A DNA stretch of 64,000 nt from Camarhynchus parvulus. Its lineage: Eukaryota > Chordata > Aves > Passeriformes > Thraupidae. The notes below the pieces were generated by a model. That model was not told where the DNA came from and ran no database searches. It was given only the letters and a program-made list of their open reading frames with translations. The translations under genes were made by a program, and so were the position numbers. Each line of letters opens with the position of its first letter. Within the stretch, counting starts at the first letter, position 1. Shown one piece after another: positions 25,101 through 40,100 of the stretch. The stretch covers positions 6,200,001 through 6,264,000 of the forward strand of contig NC_044585.1 in the NCBI RefSeq assembly GCF_901933205.1, read 5' to 3'.

Positions 25101-28100
25101 GAATTCAACATGTATGCTTTAAAATAATCTTAGTACTTAATCTTTCTAGATTCTAGATTCCTCTGAGGAATCACTTGCGGAGCACAGGTTTCCTTTATAA
25201 GACAATATCATAACAGCATTGATCCTAGCATTTTGCTATTAGTTATAACTTGTGGAAAATGTCAGTAAGGATAAAAATAAGTTTAAAATTCCTTTATGAA
25301 TCAGAAATGGAATCAGCAGCTTTTAGCCCAAGGCACTTTATGTCATGAGAGCCAAGCCCTCTTTGGAGAGAGAGACATAGTTAATAAGTTCTCAAGGGGG
25401 AATACAGGAATCTGTAATTAATTTTTCACAAAAAATGAAACCAGGCAAAAGACTGAGTCCCCTAGGAATGGACACTAAATAATCTAAATTTGCACAAAGC
25501 TGATAACCCAAAACAGATTTCCTATTTATTTTCAAAACACAATTTGTAAAATATACAAAAAAATATATCAAATTATACAAATATATCAATTTGTAAAATA
25601 TATCAAAAAAACTGGCTCTAGTAATGTATTTTTTATGCAGGACCTGTGCTGACCCTTCTCTCTAAATGGATTTTTAGCTATTATACCTTTTTCCAGAAAT
25701 AAGCTTTTTAAACGCAACTTCAGAAATATTTAGTATACATGCAATAGTCATTTCACTGCAAGGTTTTCTTTAAATAATTGCCACCAAATTGGTTCCCATG
25801 GTCACCTCATGCATCACAGAGATACATTTGGTAGGTAAACAGTTCCTTAGCAACATTACCACTACCTTTTATAGTGCTTTTTAGTAGACACAAATAAGAA
25901 GGTTTGCATTCAATCAGTAATAAACCCCACTTTCAGTCATGCAGTAAATCTAGAATATCTGGCTCAGATTATCTGATTTATTCAAAGCAGTTAATGTTCT
26001 TGCCAAATCTCACACTGCCAAGCACATTTCAGGGATTTTTTAAAGCAGCATCCTGTCCAAAGCAGGAGAAAAAGGCTCAAAAGGCTCAAGGTTGATGGGG
26101 AAGGTGCAGATCCTCAGTAATGAAGTTGTGTTCTGCACTGACCACACAAACAAGGCCAATCTTTGAAGTCTTTGTTCCAGCTACAAAGACTGATGACATA
26201 TAAATACACATAAACAAACCTCACTTTGTTATTTGATATAAGATCTTGTGGCAGATGTCAGACTCCCATTCTCTGAATGCAAAGCTGTCTCCTTCTGCAG
26301 AAACTTCCTGCACAGCAATTGCCTCACACCATTTCTGAAGGAGGAGGGGATGGTCAAGGCACCTGCAAATGCAGGAGGTAACGCTGGTGTCTTGTTCTCT
26401 CACCACTGACTGTGTGCTCCAGGCTCTCTTTTTAGTTCTGGCTGGTTTTGTCTTAAAGTGGCCTCAACAGCAACAGCTAATTTTTCCCTCTTTATCCTGT
26501 TTACATTAAGTAGGAAATTACTTAAATTATTTTATTCTACTGACTATGATTTAGACCTATAAGTAAGGAAGTCTAGGGAAAAATGCAACTATGTTGACTT
26601 GATCTGAAATCCACCGAGAGAAAACATGGTTTTAAATCTACTGCAATATCTTCTCAGAATGATGCAGTGACAATCCTAAAAAGAAAAATTTAAAAATTGT
26701 GGAAGGTTTTTCTGACCAAAGAGTGTGCTAGGAGAGCCTTGAGAAATCATCCTTTTCTTAGGTCAAGTTGGGACCATGTAAGTGACTGCAGTGTCTCTGT
26801 GATGTCCTTCAGCTAAAGACACTTCTCTTTCCAAATGACAAATAGTAACAAGAAAAATTTTATTTATACCAAAAATGAGTCACCTGCTCCAACTGTGCTC
26901 CCTATTTATTTTGTAGATGCCAGATAACTGTCTTTCAACTGCTGAAAATTCACACCCAAGACAAGCAGTAAAATTTTAATAAATGCTTTGAGACAGGAAT
27001 CCAGAAGAGTACTTATCCCAGAAGATGCCACAAATGCTTTGCTTGGCTCACAGATATACATATTTAATGGGGCCACAGCCCAATGGTTTTCTAAGTAGGT
27101 TTAAGTCTCCATATAGCTAACACACTTAGTAGTGTGGAAACACCAGCACTCTACCAGTTACTATGCCCAGACAAATTTCAGAGTTAATGAGAGATTGCTA
27201 CAAAGAATGACCCTGCAAAAATAGCAGTGACAGGAGACTGTGAAATCATTATACTCAGAGAACACTGAAGAAAGGAATATACAATTTAGAAAACCAAAGC
27301 AAAACAGAAAAGAGCCCTGAGTGCTTACTACAAACTCCTAGGATAAATGCAGATTTTATTCAAGCCAATTTCAGTTTCCATTTTGCCAGCAAGGGTGAAT
27401 CCATGCCAGGTAAAATTCATCTCTCCTGCTGCATCCCGAGACCTGAAGGGTGGGACCAACCAAGACAGGTCCCTATCTGATTTCCCAGTCTGCAGCTGTC
27501 CTTTCTCATTAGTTACAATGGTTCATTACATTTGTAAAAGTTACCTTAACTCAGAATCTCTACTGGGCAGCGAAGAGCCAAACAGGAGGAGATGAAAACC
27601 TGCAGCACTCCTGTTGCCAAGGTGCGGGAGATGGGAAAAGAGGGAAGAGCTCCTGAGTTGTTGCCATGACTGCAAGGAAAAAGGCTTTACTATGTGAAGA
27701 GCTAATCATTTCAAAATGCTCCATCCCTTGAGGATGTGCATGAACCTTGAAGGGAAATTTCACACTAAGCATTCAGAAGCTGTCATTCGCACATCTGTAT
27801 GATTTTCTTGTGCTAATTCCACTTCCCTTTTATTTCTTTTTTTCTCTCTAAATTGGATGAACCGTAGTAGTGGCACTAAACTACAGAGCCTTGCTATATG
27901 CTCATTAACCCTATGTTTCAAAGCAGGAAATAATGAAAAGCTCATTCCTCTCAAATTAAAATTGCATTCTACAGCCTTCATCTTATCACACAAATGCCAG
28001 AATTCTGCTAATAAGAGGCATGAACTGGTGACGGAAATTTCTAAAGCTTCAAACAAAGCTTTCCATTTTCTTAACATAGATCTCCTTTAAAATGCAAGGT

Positions 28101-31100
28101 GGATTTTGCTTTGCTTTAATCCATTTATATACTTTTACATAGAGCATATTTTATCTTGTAATTGTTCATTCAGCGACTCTTCTAATGTGTGAGCCTGTAA
28201 CAAGGTGATTTGGTAAGGTTTAAACTCAGTTTCCCCCCTACCTTTCAATCTGTAGTACTCAGCCTACCCATCACACAGAAAAGAATTCAGCAATAAAAGC
28301 TTGGCTTTATTTGGGCTTAGTCAGAGCTAAATGTAATAGCACAATTTCAGGAAGTCACCACCTGGTGATTCAGGTGCAAGTCTCTGTTCCCTCCTCCAAG
28401 CCATGGAAAGAAATATGTAAATGTTTCAGTGTCCAATACTGTTCTGGAAGGCCATTTAAACCACCCTGTTCCACTTTGCGCCAATGAACTATGAGCACAT
28501 TCCCTTTGTTTCACAAGAACAGGGACAAGAAAACCCAAAACTCCACAAAGCCCACTGCAAGAGCATGGGAAGAATTTCACTGTGGGAAGCCCATGACATT
28601 TCCCACAGGAGAAACATTTACTCCAGACCTAAACACCACTCCCTGCCAGCTCCACTTTCCTGCTAACAGTTCCCCAGTGTGAGAGAGGGACTGAGCCAGT
28701 GACAGGTGATGGTGGCAAACAACAACTGCCTGTGGTGGTTCAGTTCAAGAAAGCCACAGTTCATCTAAGGGACACAATTCTCAACTGGTTATACCACCAG
28801 CAAACGTGTTCAGGCAATTTGTGATCTGTGATCAGAAGAGCACAGTTCCAGAGAATGAGCACTGGGAGACATGAAAGCACTGGGGCACTGTGGGGTAAAA
28901 CACTCAGCCAGACTCCTACTGATAATAAAAAAGAATCAGAACAAGTTAACTATGCCTTGGGAAATAGATTGCTGACTTGATAGCAAACATTTGCCTATTT
29001 TGCTACCTCAAAGCCTCCAAGTTTGCTTAGAACAAAGAGCAGAATTAATGCATTCTCATTACGCAGAAACTCACTGTAATTTAATCAGCTATTTAGCAAA
29101 GACTTCAGCAGATAGTTAAATTTCACTTTTAAAAGGCATTTCTTCCACAACACTGACGTTCATGATGTTACCGAAAACTTTTCTGAAGTCTAAGCAAGAT
29201 GCTCAGCTTAGACAAGATGCCAGTAAAAAGATGACACACTTCAGTTTTAGTTCTCACATTCTTGCAAACACAGGGACAATCAATCAGTTTAGCTGAGCAC
29301 AACTCAAATTAAACAAGGCATATAATTCACTCATCTAATTTGTCAATGTTAACTACTAGTTCTCCAGAGGCAGAGTCAGCCACAGCTACTACTTTTCCTC
29401 CAACTTACATTTACTGCAGTGGTAGAAAAGAAATCAATCCTCTCCCCACCTCACTGCCCCCTCCAAATCTGTCATCACACAAGGGTTAAGGAGCTTGTCA
29501 GACAGCACATTGCAGGGCTGGGTGCTGATGAGGATGGACTGGTAAGCAGGACAGCACAAGTGGGTACAGTCTAAATGAGGATGCAACTTTAATTGCTCAA
29601 GCAACCTCCAGCAGCTTAAAACTTGGGAGTAACACAGGTCCCACGGCAGCTCCCTGGCATTTCATCCATCTGCAGCTGCCTGCACATAAATTCCACCTTT
29701 TCAGAAGATGCAACCTGTAACAATTTCCACACTAGACAGAGAAGCTCTGGTAGCTGTCAACCTCCCAAGGTCACCCTGCTCTCAGAGCAGCCAAGGTACA
29801 AACAAGAAACACGTCAGAGAAAGATGAAGAGCAGCAGCTGTGTAATTCCAGAACACCCACCACATCCTCGGGTTTGGGATCACTCATGGCAGACACAGCT
29901 GCCATGGGATGGCTGCACCTCATGTCTGCATGTCAGAAATAAGGGGCACGATCCAATAACATCAATTCCCTTCCCAGATCCTGCTTGCTGGGCAGCTAGG
30001 AAGGCAGGAAGGGTCCAAATGTGCAAAATGCCTTTCCACCAATTACTCAGTGCCAAAGGCTGCCAGAAAAACACACAGACAGCCCAGGGCAGCGGGGACA
30101 GCTTCCCGGAGAGGTGGCTCAGCATATAAAGCTGTGGGAATAAGGAGGAAGGGGGGACATTCAAAAGGATGATGTTTGTCTTCCCAAGTAAACATTATGG
30201 TGATGGAGCTCAGCTTTCCTGGGGATGGCTGAACACCTGCTTGCCCTTGGGAAGTGGTGAATTAATTCCTTATTTTGCTCTGCTTGTGTGTGCAGCTCTT
30301 GCTTTACCTGTTAAACTGCCTTTACCTCAGCCCACAAGTTTTCCCCTTTTCTGATCCTCTCCCCCACCCCATGGGTCAGTGAGTGGCTGTGTGGGACTTA
30401 GTTGCTGACTGGAGTTAAACCAGGACAGGGTGTTATGCCCCCAAAGTTAAAACTATTAAAGTATCAGCTTCCAATCACTCATAACAACCTAGAAGCGACC
30501 TGTTCATCAAGATGGCTGTGCAGAGCCATCCTACTCTCAGCCCCAAAGAGCATTAGATCTGTCTGCTATTGTACCACTTGGAGGAAAAAACACACCAAGA
30601 AGTAACAACATCCTCTCTAACAAACATTTGTTAAAAACATATCCAGCTCTTCTACTGGGAAAACACAGCTTTGTTTGTTCTTAGTTTCTGTTGACAAGAA
30701 CTCTCAAAGTTGAGAATTGCAGCTCCTCCTATAATGGCCTATTTTGATGAAAAAATAATAAATAAGCCATTACAACCATGCCAGGACCACTGTATTTCAT
30801 ACCTCCAATCCTATTACCAAATGAACAGATACTGGTAAAACATCAGGCAGTTATTTCCCAGACAGTACCAATATCATGCTGACAGAAAGCAAATAGAATG
30901 AAGGTTTAAATCAGAAAGAAAATGAGAGATTTGGGAAGACTGGAGAACCTCAACATGCCAGGAGGTCAAAGGATTTTTTCAGCAACTCACTTCTTTGCCA
31001 CTGGAAATGGATAAGAAGTTTACAGGCTTCTGATCTTCAGAACAGTCCCTCACACAAAAGGAGAGGTGATTTCAAAGAACAGGGGCTGGATTACACATTT

Positions 31101-34100
31101 ATAGATCACAGGCATATTTAACAGGTCAGAGGGCCTAAAAAGATTAAAACATCAATGTTTTTAGAGTAACAGCTTCTTTGGAAAGCTATGCCAAGACATC
31201 ATCATTAAGCAGAGTTTGCCAGGCCCTAAAACCTCAAACAGCATTTGTGGAGTGTCAGATGGAGCTTTGAAATCCATCTCACATTCTTCTTTGTTTTGCC
31301 ATCTTGCCCTTAAACCCTTAAGTACTAAACCTGAGAGAGAGAAGTGAATTTATAAAACCTGCCAAGGCAGCTACAGATTAGTATTTGATTACAGCTCTTG
31401 GCATGTGCTGAACCACCAGATCATCACCCCAGTGACCACCTGTAGGCAGAGGACTCACCCAGCAGAGAAGAGAGATAGAACATCAAACCACGTGTTCATC
31501 ATTTTGACAGGGTCTTCTGGAGCATAACATTTACATATTTATTTATATGTATATATATGTATTTAAAAATGGCTGCTCCACCACCTACAAGGTAGAACTC
31601 CATCACTATAGTGACTAATGCAGCAGAATTCACATGGATAATATGCAGTTGTTCCCAGCAGCAACTTGATTAAAGCAACTAGAAGAACTTGAGGAGACCA
31701 GAAAAATCACAGTAAATAAAATACAAGAAATTCAGTGATATTCATTGCCTTTCATCAGCTATTTCTTTAGAATTTATGTGTTTGACATGCATGGGACTAG
31801 AACTGAAATAATAACACTTGTTGGATGTCATTAAATCTTTTGTACTTGCCAAAATTACTTCTGACAAGTAGAATTTTTGTAAATTTTTAACCAATTAATG
31901 TATACAACAAATGTTTCTTATGTGCAGCTGAACTCAGCTTCCTGGAAAACATCCCTACAAATGGCCATCTGATTAGTCCCCATCAGGAGGAACATACTGT
32001 ATCTGAAGAGGAGGATTGAGAGAAAAACAAATGACCAAAAAATGCAGCAGGCACATTGCTTTTATCCCAAGAGAGAACAGTACCTTCGCTCATCTGAGGC
32101 ACAAATTCAAAAGGGTGGGAGAAAATCCAGCTTATCTTCCAAAGTCTTTTTATTGCCTTTTTTCAGGTCAGTGATTGAAACCACACACCATCCTTCTAGA
32201 ATCTGAGTGAAGTTTTCTGGCGCTCTGAACAAGTGATTTCAAACACTGAAATTATCTGGATTCTAGTCCTAGTTCATGCTCTTTCTGAATCTTGTCACAA
32301 AGTAACTGATGACTTCAATCACACTGCAACACTGATTTCCTGCCCTGGATCAATACAAAACATTTCCTGATTAGGTTTTTGGTGCTAGGAAGAATTTCAT
32401 CACTATCAATCTCATTGACTGGCACCTTAAAGTACCAGTATATGAAGAACCCTGTACTTATTTTTAAACAAAGGTTTCCACATGCACATATAGACTGAGC
32501 TACAAACAATCCATACTGGCAAACAGCTCACAAAAATGGGAAAGAAAGGAAAGAACTGTGAAGGGACAGGGAGTGAGCACCCAAGGAGAGTGTTGAAGGC
32601 AATAGATACTGGGCAGATTTCAGAAGCAGTGCAGAGCACTGACAGCACAACTGCAAGAACATTTTGCTTAAATACAGACAAGAGGCATGAAAATCCAATT
32701 GAAGACTCAGTACACATATCATCTAAGGGAGCAAGTATGTCACTTGCTGCTCTCTATTTTAGTGAGGACATTTCACCTCAAAGTATGTATTGAAACCTAA
32801 ACCAAAAGGCTATTTTAGAATGTAATGTAAATGTTGCAAATCCTACCTCCGGACACAGGTATTTATCTGTCATATTTATATAGCAACTTCATCCTCAAGC
32901 TTCCTTAAACATTTCACAATCATATATTTGCACTACTGCGAAATTATGATCACTGCCAGGGTGGCTTCCATAATGATATGCACAGGATATCCCTCAGCAA
33001 TTAAAAAAACCCTGTGCAGTTTAATTTGAGAGAGCATTATGGTACAATCCTGCTCCCCCTGACTGCAATCAAGGACCTTACCCACACTATACACTTTGAC
33101 AGGAAAACCAAATTCTGTATATAAACCAGCTCCAATTAGCTTCCAGGAATGGTTCAGCCTGTGCACTGGATAAGGCAGAAAAAGCTGATAAAAACTTGGC
33201 ATATGATTAATTAAGACTATTGCCACACATATTCACAAGCAGGATGAACTGGAAGTGCTTAACAACACTTAGATTTTTTTGATCTTTGCAGTCTCAATAG
33301 ACTCATTGTAGCTGATTTATCTATATGTTTGTGACCTATGTATGTGCTATATGTTTGCAAGATGTTTGCTCTGTCTGCACTGAGCTGACCTCAGTGTGAT
33401 TCAGGAAAACCGAAGTTAGAAGCACAAACTCCTTATTTAGTAAAGGGAGAAAAACAAGTGCCTCCAGGAAAGAGCTGATTTCACAGGCCTGGGATGATGA
33501 CCTAAGGTGGATGTTGTGAAAACCCCCCTACAGCAGCAAGCTTTTCTTATTTATTCTAAATATATATCTTTTTCCTCTCTGCAGCGCCAAAGGTCTGCTA
33601 AATTCACACAGATTTAATCGACACAAGGAACAGATGGCTGGAGGCCAGCACTGGAGCATGTCTGGTTGTGTAAAACTGCACACACTTCCAGGGTGTACAT
33701 GAAGAAGCTTTGTGTGTGAAAGGTGGATGAATAGGAATTCATCTGGAAAAAAAGGAAACATAATGGATATCATACAGAAAGTTTAATAATGAGCAATTGA
33801 GCCTGGGTCCTCAGGACTGAGTGACACTGGTCACACATGTGGCCAAAAAGCCCACGCTGATAAGAATAGCTGCAGTCAGCCTGCTTTAGCCAGGAGCCAG
33901 TTTGAGAACATATGGCAAAACAAATGATTCAATGCAATCTGCTTGTTCTGCTGCTTCCCCTAAATATTGCTGTACTCACATCCTCTGCTTTTTGCCTTAT
34001 TACAGTGTTACTATTTCATAGCATGGAAAACACCTGTAGGGATAACAGAGACCTACAGAGTTACTAACAGGATACACTGCTGTGGAGATTCTCATGCTGT

Positions 34101-37100
34101 TTGCATAGATCAGCCTGAGATGTTTACACATATCTCACTTTTTACTGATGTGGGAGAAAGGAAGAGAAGGGAAAGCCAGGAGACTTATGCTGTATGCTCC
34201 TTTTTCTTCATTGGACACAAAAATGGATGCACTCTCCCAGTACATCTGGATTTCACACCAGACACCCCAGCTCCTACCCAGCACCACTGCCTTTATGCTT
34301 TGTGAGGGTCACAAGAAACAGAAGTTTTACCACGTAAACCCCTATTCACATCCTTCAACTTTTTAAAATACCAATTTTCAGGCCTATAATACCCCGAGAC
34401 AAAAACCTCAGTAAACCATCAAAGCTTTGAAAACCTTTTTCCTTTTGTAGCAGTGGCTGTACAAATAAACAAGCAAACACACTACCCAAGCAGTGACGTC
34501 TGAGACATCACTGTAGCCACAACTCATTCATCTATCAGAAGTCTTGCCATGTTTATTATTTTAAGAGCCACTGATTTCCCCCAGAATCTGACTGTATAGA
34601 CTATAAAAAACTCCAGACTGTTGTTCTTTAAAATCAGCTTCTCTTAATGGCAAAGGGAATGTGCTTGAAAACTTGAACTTTAAGAATTGGAACAACAGGA
34701 AGTAAAAACATATTCTAAGGTTTTCATATAGGTTTGTTCTATAAAGCTTAGGCTTTAGAAACAAATCTAACCATTTCTGGGGATCTTAACTACATGGACT
34801 CAGACTGACAGACTGCTCCTGGTTTCAGTGAGGTTCTTTTCCTGGTTCTGTCAGTAAGCTGCTGTGTAACCTTGGATTATTCCATTTTCACCGTGCTCTG
34901 CCTTCTCTTTTCTGTCTTCCTTCCTGGTCATTTTTTGGGTCATTAATCGTGACCCTTCGCAGTTCTAAACATGTACCTTGGCATATTGTAGGCAGTCCAC
35001 TAAAATGATGGGACTTCTCACAGAGAACACTTAGATATAGAGTGTGTGTACATATATATACATATATATAAACATTTCCACTGCCAGCTCCAATTTGGGT
35101 TGTTATCTACAGAAATTCATCTTGTGGGGCACAGTACCATGTCACAGTGCAGCTCCAAGTTGAGGTCTCCTTTATTAGTGTGAAGTCGCACATATCCCTT
35201 CTTCTTCACATACTGGTATCTCACAACATCTTCTTCAATAGCAGCTACATCAGAGCAAAAGACAGTAATTAGCTCTCTGTAAACTTGCTCATTGATCCTT
35301 AAACAATTCATAGAACCTACTGTCTGACCTTTTCTCCCGTGGTACTGGGTCCTGAGGGATCCTACTCTGCAATTCATCTATGATAACCTTGCACTAATCT
35401 CTGTGCAAAACACTTTCCATTATAGTAAACCACCAACTCTTTGAGAACCAACCAAATAATGTATATTTTAAATCCCAGAAGCATTCAGTATTACAAACTA
35501 TAATTTTGAAGCAATGCCTACCAACCACAAATATTACTTTGAACCCAAATTGCTTCTTGTCAATCCTGGAAGCCAAGCAGGTAGTCATCAGTCAACCACA
35601 AACTGCTGACATACAGAGACCTACCCAGTTCTGAAAATAACTGAAGCTGTTACTGGGGACATTACTAGTAAGTCAAACCAAAGGATCAATCTATGATGTT
35701 TCCATTCCCATTTTGTCAAAATGTCCAATTAGTCAGATCTTTTCTGTACTCAGTCACCTCCAAATCACTGTAACTTACCAAGTAAAGGATCTGAATTTAG
35801 TAAACATAGTTCTAGCAATGTGTTCAATCTTTGCCTAAGTATTTGCCATCTAAATTTTAGTGCTCAACTTTCTCAACTGGAAATACTAAGGACTCAACTA
35901 TTTAATCAATATCCAAATGAAATAAATTTTATACATTTGTGTTTAGGCTGGAGAATAAAAGGAAAACTTTACTGTATTAAAATGTATTTTTGTGTGAAAA
36001 ACAGTAAACTAAAAGTTACCATCACAAAACTTGCTGTTGTTCTAACTAATACTGGAGTAGGCCAAAAAGGTGGGCAAGGTTTTGTATGGTATCTGAGGAG
36101 AGATTATACTTCATTCCTAACTTAGAAAAGGGGATATGTCAATTTGTCATCCCTGGCCATAGAAAATGTCTCATTAATTTTGATTCAAAAGAAGTAACTG
36201 TCATTCAAATCCAAACCTTGGTCATAATTGCTCCAGTATTTTCAGAACAACATCACTGGAAAGTAAGGATATATCTGGTCAGGGAATACATTTCCATGGC
36301 ATCAGCACTGACCAATTAACAATGCATTCTTTCAGTCCTCATAAATGTATGTGTGCTAAGGAGCACACTTTGAAACTCAGAAATAAAGAAATGGTTTGCA
36401 GGTAGGAAGTTCTGGTACCTGCTTCGTGGGTAGTTTCAGGCACCATTGCAGTGGAGGTGAAGGAAGCACTTACAGCTCCAGTGGAATAGTGAGCCTGTTT
36501 GCAGAGGAAAAAGCAAGAGAAAAAAACATTAGATCTTAGAATTTATCTACCAAAGATACTATATAAGCATTAGAAACACAAAAATGCCATCCTTCTGAAG
36601 ATCTTTCTGCTCTAGCTCCTACTGAAGGAAACAAATACCCAGTGCAGTGATAATTCTCCATCTGTTGCCCACATTTGCTCTGATGAAACTGTAGTTAAGG
36701 CTGCTTATGCACTGAGCCAAAGGGGCTTTAGTGCTTCCAGTGCAGTTTAGTACATCACTATGCAGGGATTCTATTATCACCATTTATTTGTATGTCCATG
36801 GGTACAGACAGGCAAGAGTACTTCTGCCAAGACATCTGTAGAAGTCTCCAGTGCTGCTGAGAGGAAGGAAAATCCAGTGAACCACAGAGATACTGTAGGG
36901 GAGAGCAAACCAGCCCCTCCCACAGCTAGCCCTGCTGTGTGCAGAGGCACCATCCCATGGTTCCCAAGGTCTATTTTGAGCTCTGTAATTCTGCGGAAGG
37001 GAAATGTTAACGTCACACACGGATTTTGTAGTAAATTACAAAGATCTAATAAACCCAGAGACATGTTTAGCAGTTCCAGGGAAATGCCTGTAAAGAGTCC

Positions 37101-40100
37101 ATCCAGGTCATTGCTCATTCCCTAAGGTTTCACTGCATTCTAAGCAAGTTTACAGCTATGCCCACCCACGTCATAAGCTGACAATCCAGCCCCCCAACAT
37201 GTGTAGGGCTCATCCTTATCTCTGTCCTCTTTTTTCTTCTCCTTACTTTTTTTTTTTTAATTTATTTATTTTAACACTGCAACGTCCCAAAAAAGAGGGC
37301 ATTTGTGATCTACTCCTTGGTCACATACACTCCCCAATCTGTCTCTAAGCCCTCTCATTAAAAACTGTATGCTGCACTGCTGTTAGTTTTCATGTAAGTG
37401 TAATCAAAGCAAGTAGGCACACACATCCCAGAATTATTAAAGGACAGAAGAATACTCTCTCTTGCCCATTTGAAACAGGCTTTGATGTAGGAAATCTGGA
37501 TGCAGATGGATTGTTTCTCTTGACAACCATGAACATGCACCTGGAAGAACATCCTTTGAAATATTCCACTGAACCCTGCATTCCAGTGGAAAAAGAAAAT
37601 GGAGGAGCAGCTGTGGATGATTTATATATTTGTCCACACCAGAAATTATTCACTTGCATTCCCCTTAAGGTGTGCTCTCTCTGCCAATAAATGCAGGAAG
37701 CAATGATAAACAAACTCAAAGTGAGACATTATAACCTGGGAAAAAGTTTCTGCCAACACATACATAACCACATCAGAAGGATTCTTCCTTCTCATTGTGA
37801 TTCAGTTCTCAAATGTTTAGGTTCATTTGCAATGATTTAACAAATAGAAACTCACTGACACATACTATGCAAGTCTAAGGAATCCTGATATGATTCTCAT
37901 TTTCTCATCTATGACAAATTTCTGTGTGAGAGGAAACAGAAGGAGCAGTGTTTGTTTACACTGCAATACGGCCTCTAAGAAGAAAAACAACTATTACCAT
38001 TCTTGAAGAAGTCAATCAGTACCAAACTACAAATTAAGTCAACTTACTGCATTCAGCTTATCCACTTTCTTCTTTTCAGGAGCCTTCATAGTAGCTGCTA
38101 AAATATCATCACCTTTGAATTCCTTATAAAGCTCCAGTAAAGTCTCTCGGGTCTCTGTATTTGTATTTTTCAAATAGTAAGATGGATCTAATTTTGCTTT
38201 TTCTTCATCTAGGTAAGAAAAGTTAAATCACTCAGAATTAAAAGAAACATTGTATTTTGTTCTCGTTCAGTTTATTACATAACTAATTACACAAAAATTT
38301 TACAGCTATTAATGCTACTTTTTAAAAATATAAAAATGTTTAGCAAATATATCTAGTCCTCCAGACCCAGTGACAAATAGCAATGCATAACACTATTGAC
38401 AGTGTAACCCAAAATACAGCACAATAAATGCCAACACGACGTACAAGAAAAAAGAATTAAGCCAACTATCATGAAAATTTATTTGAAACCACTACAAATC
38501 ATCTAAGTCCATTCAAGTCTTGTAAAATTTTTATAGAACAATCAAGACAAAATACAGTTGGGTACAATATAAACTTCTGTCCTTCATCTCCTCACTGAAT
38601 GGCCAGGCTTGTGATACAAAAATCCCAGGATCAGATATTTAATGTGACAGTAGGGGAAGAATGTTGCTGGACTGGAATGTGGAATTTGATTTAGTTAATA
38701 ATTTAATATTTAATTTTTACAAGTTTCACTTGTCCTCTGTCTTGGTATGCTTATTATTTGCTGGATATTAGATATTCCATATCTGAGATAATACTCACTT
38801 ATTCTGATTGGGTAAATAGAAAAGGATGCTTGATTGCACAACAATAGATTAAAAAAACCCAAAACCCAGATATGAGCATAATAAGCTAACCACTGAGAGA
38901 TGTCCTTCCAGAAAACTGAGACAATCCACAGAATCATCTTCAGATTTTCCATGTTTGTGTTTTCTCAGCCTACCTTCAATTCATCCTTACCTGGATCAAT
39001 TACTTTTATGTTGTTCTTAACATGAAAGAAGTTTGAGACATTGAACTTATCCAGGTTTGTTGGATCCTGAAAATAAAAATAATTTTAAAAACTATCATCA
39101 GAGACCTTGGTAGGCACATAGTCCAAGCAACAGACGAGACCAAAGGGCAGACATCATAATAAATAAACAGGGAGACAGAGTAACTTCCATACTCCCCAAA
39201 CCACAGAAAGATGAAATAAATATAAAGCAATCAACCCCAACCAACATCAGCAAAGAGTCAGTTCAGACTCCTTAGGGATCTGGAATTCAGTTCCAAACAT
39301 AATATTACACATATATCACCTACAGAAGTTACTACCAGAACTCAGCTGAGTCTCCCCTGTCCTAGAGAAGCAAGAACAATGCAATCCCCTGGTTCCTTCC
39401 TTTGTTCTGAGCTTTGGTCTAAGATCTATGCAAAAGCACATCAGCTATCTCCTGCTATTTACAATCCTAGGCCTGATTTGCACATGCTCTGTGAACTTTT
39501 GTAATGCATCTCAAAACAAAAATAAAACCTCAGAGCAAGTCTCTGCAGTAAGAACTGTGCTGACAGTTGTTTTTTTACTAGTGCTTACAGAATTATGTTT
39601 AAAAATGATGAAAAAAAAAGAAAAAAGCTGTTATGAAAATTCAATTTAGTGACCACTGGAGGAAAATAGCAAAAACACACAGTCCATTAACTGTGATCCT
39701 TTATGCTATCTCTAGGCAACTTTCTGCAGAACTCTGACCTTTTGTTAGAGAGAGTAGGACAAGGAATGCCTACTGGTGATCTAGGTTACTTCAAACTATT
39801 ATTAAACAGTCTTTAATCCTCTCTTTACAATGACTTCAAGGCTTTCTCCTCAAGCTCCTCTGCAGCAGAAAGGTCAAAACATCAGCCCAGGACACTCAGT
39901 ACCTAATGGAAAGTCTATCTTACAGAAAACAATTCAAACTTTAAAATACCAAACGAACAAAATAATATGCAATAGTTTCTAGTTCAGGATAAAAATAATG
40001 CAACATATGATGCAAAAAACTATGACCTAACATGAATACTATTAAATGTATTATCCTAAAAATGTAACAAAGCTTCTCATACCACCATGGTTTATAAAAA

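Larger units (their letters stand above)
23517..35137 (-). other. PPIL2 intron (11.6 kb)
   Basis: This is the largest intron fully contained in the window and it lies inside the cyclophilin domain. It holds an AT-rich direct repeat (25540-25611), an LTR fragment (30168-30427), a TATA-type dinucleotide run (about 35042-35071) and the window's longest open frame (23785-24336, plus). I judge that frame to be non-coding. Confidence 0.9.

Noticed and set aside
28731..28800. Possible LTR start (TGTGGTGGTTCA)
   Set aside because: Only about a dozen bases resemble an LTR 5' end, and no downstream LTR text follows.
29623..30129. 168-codon plus-strand open frame just before the LTR fragment
   Set aside because: The sequence is locally GC-richer, which lengthens chance frames. 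No domain is recognised and the opposite strand is also open.
39428..39649. 73-codon frame with a signal-like start and a second hydrophobic segment
   Set aside because: AT-rich DNA readily yields Leu/Ile/Phe-rich frames. No homologue, cleavage site or expression signal could be seen.
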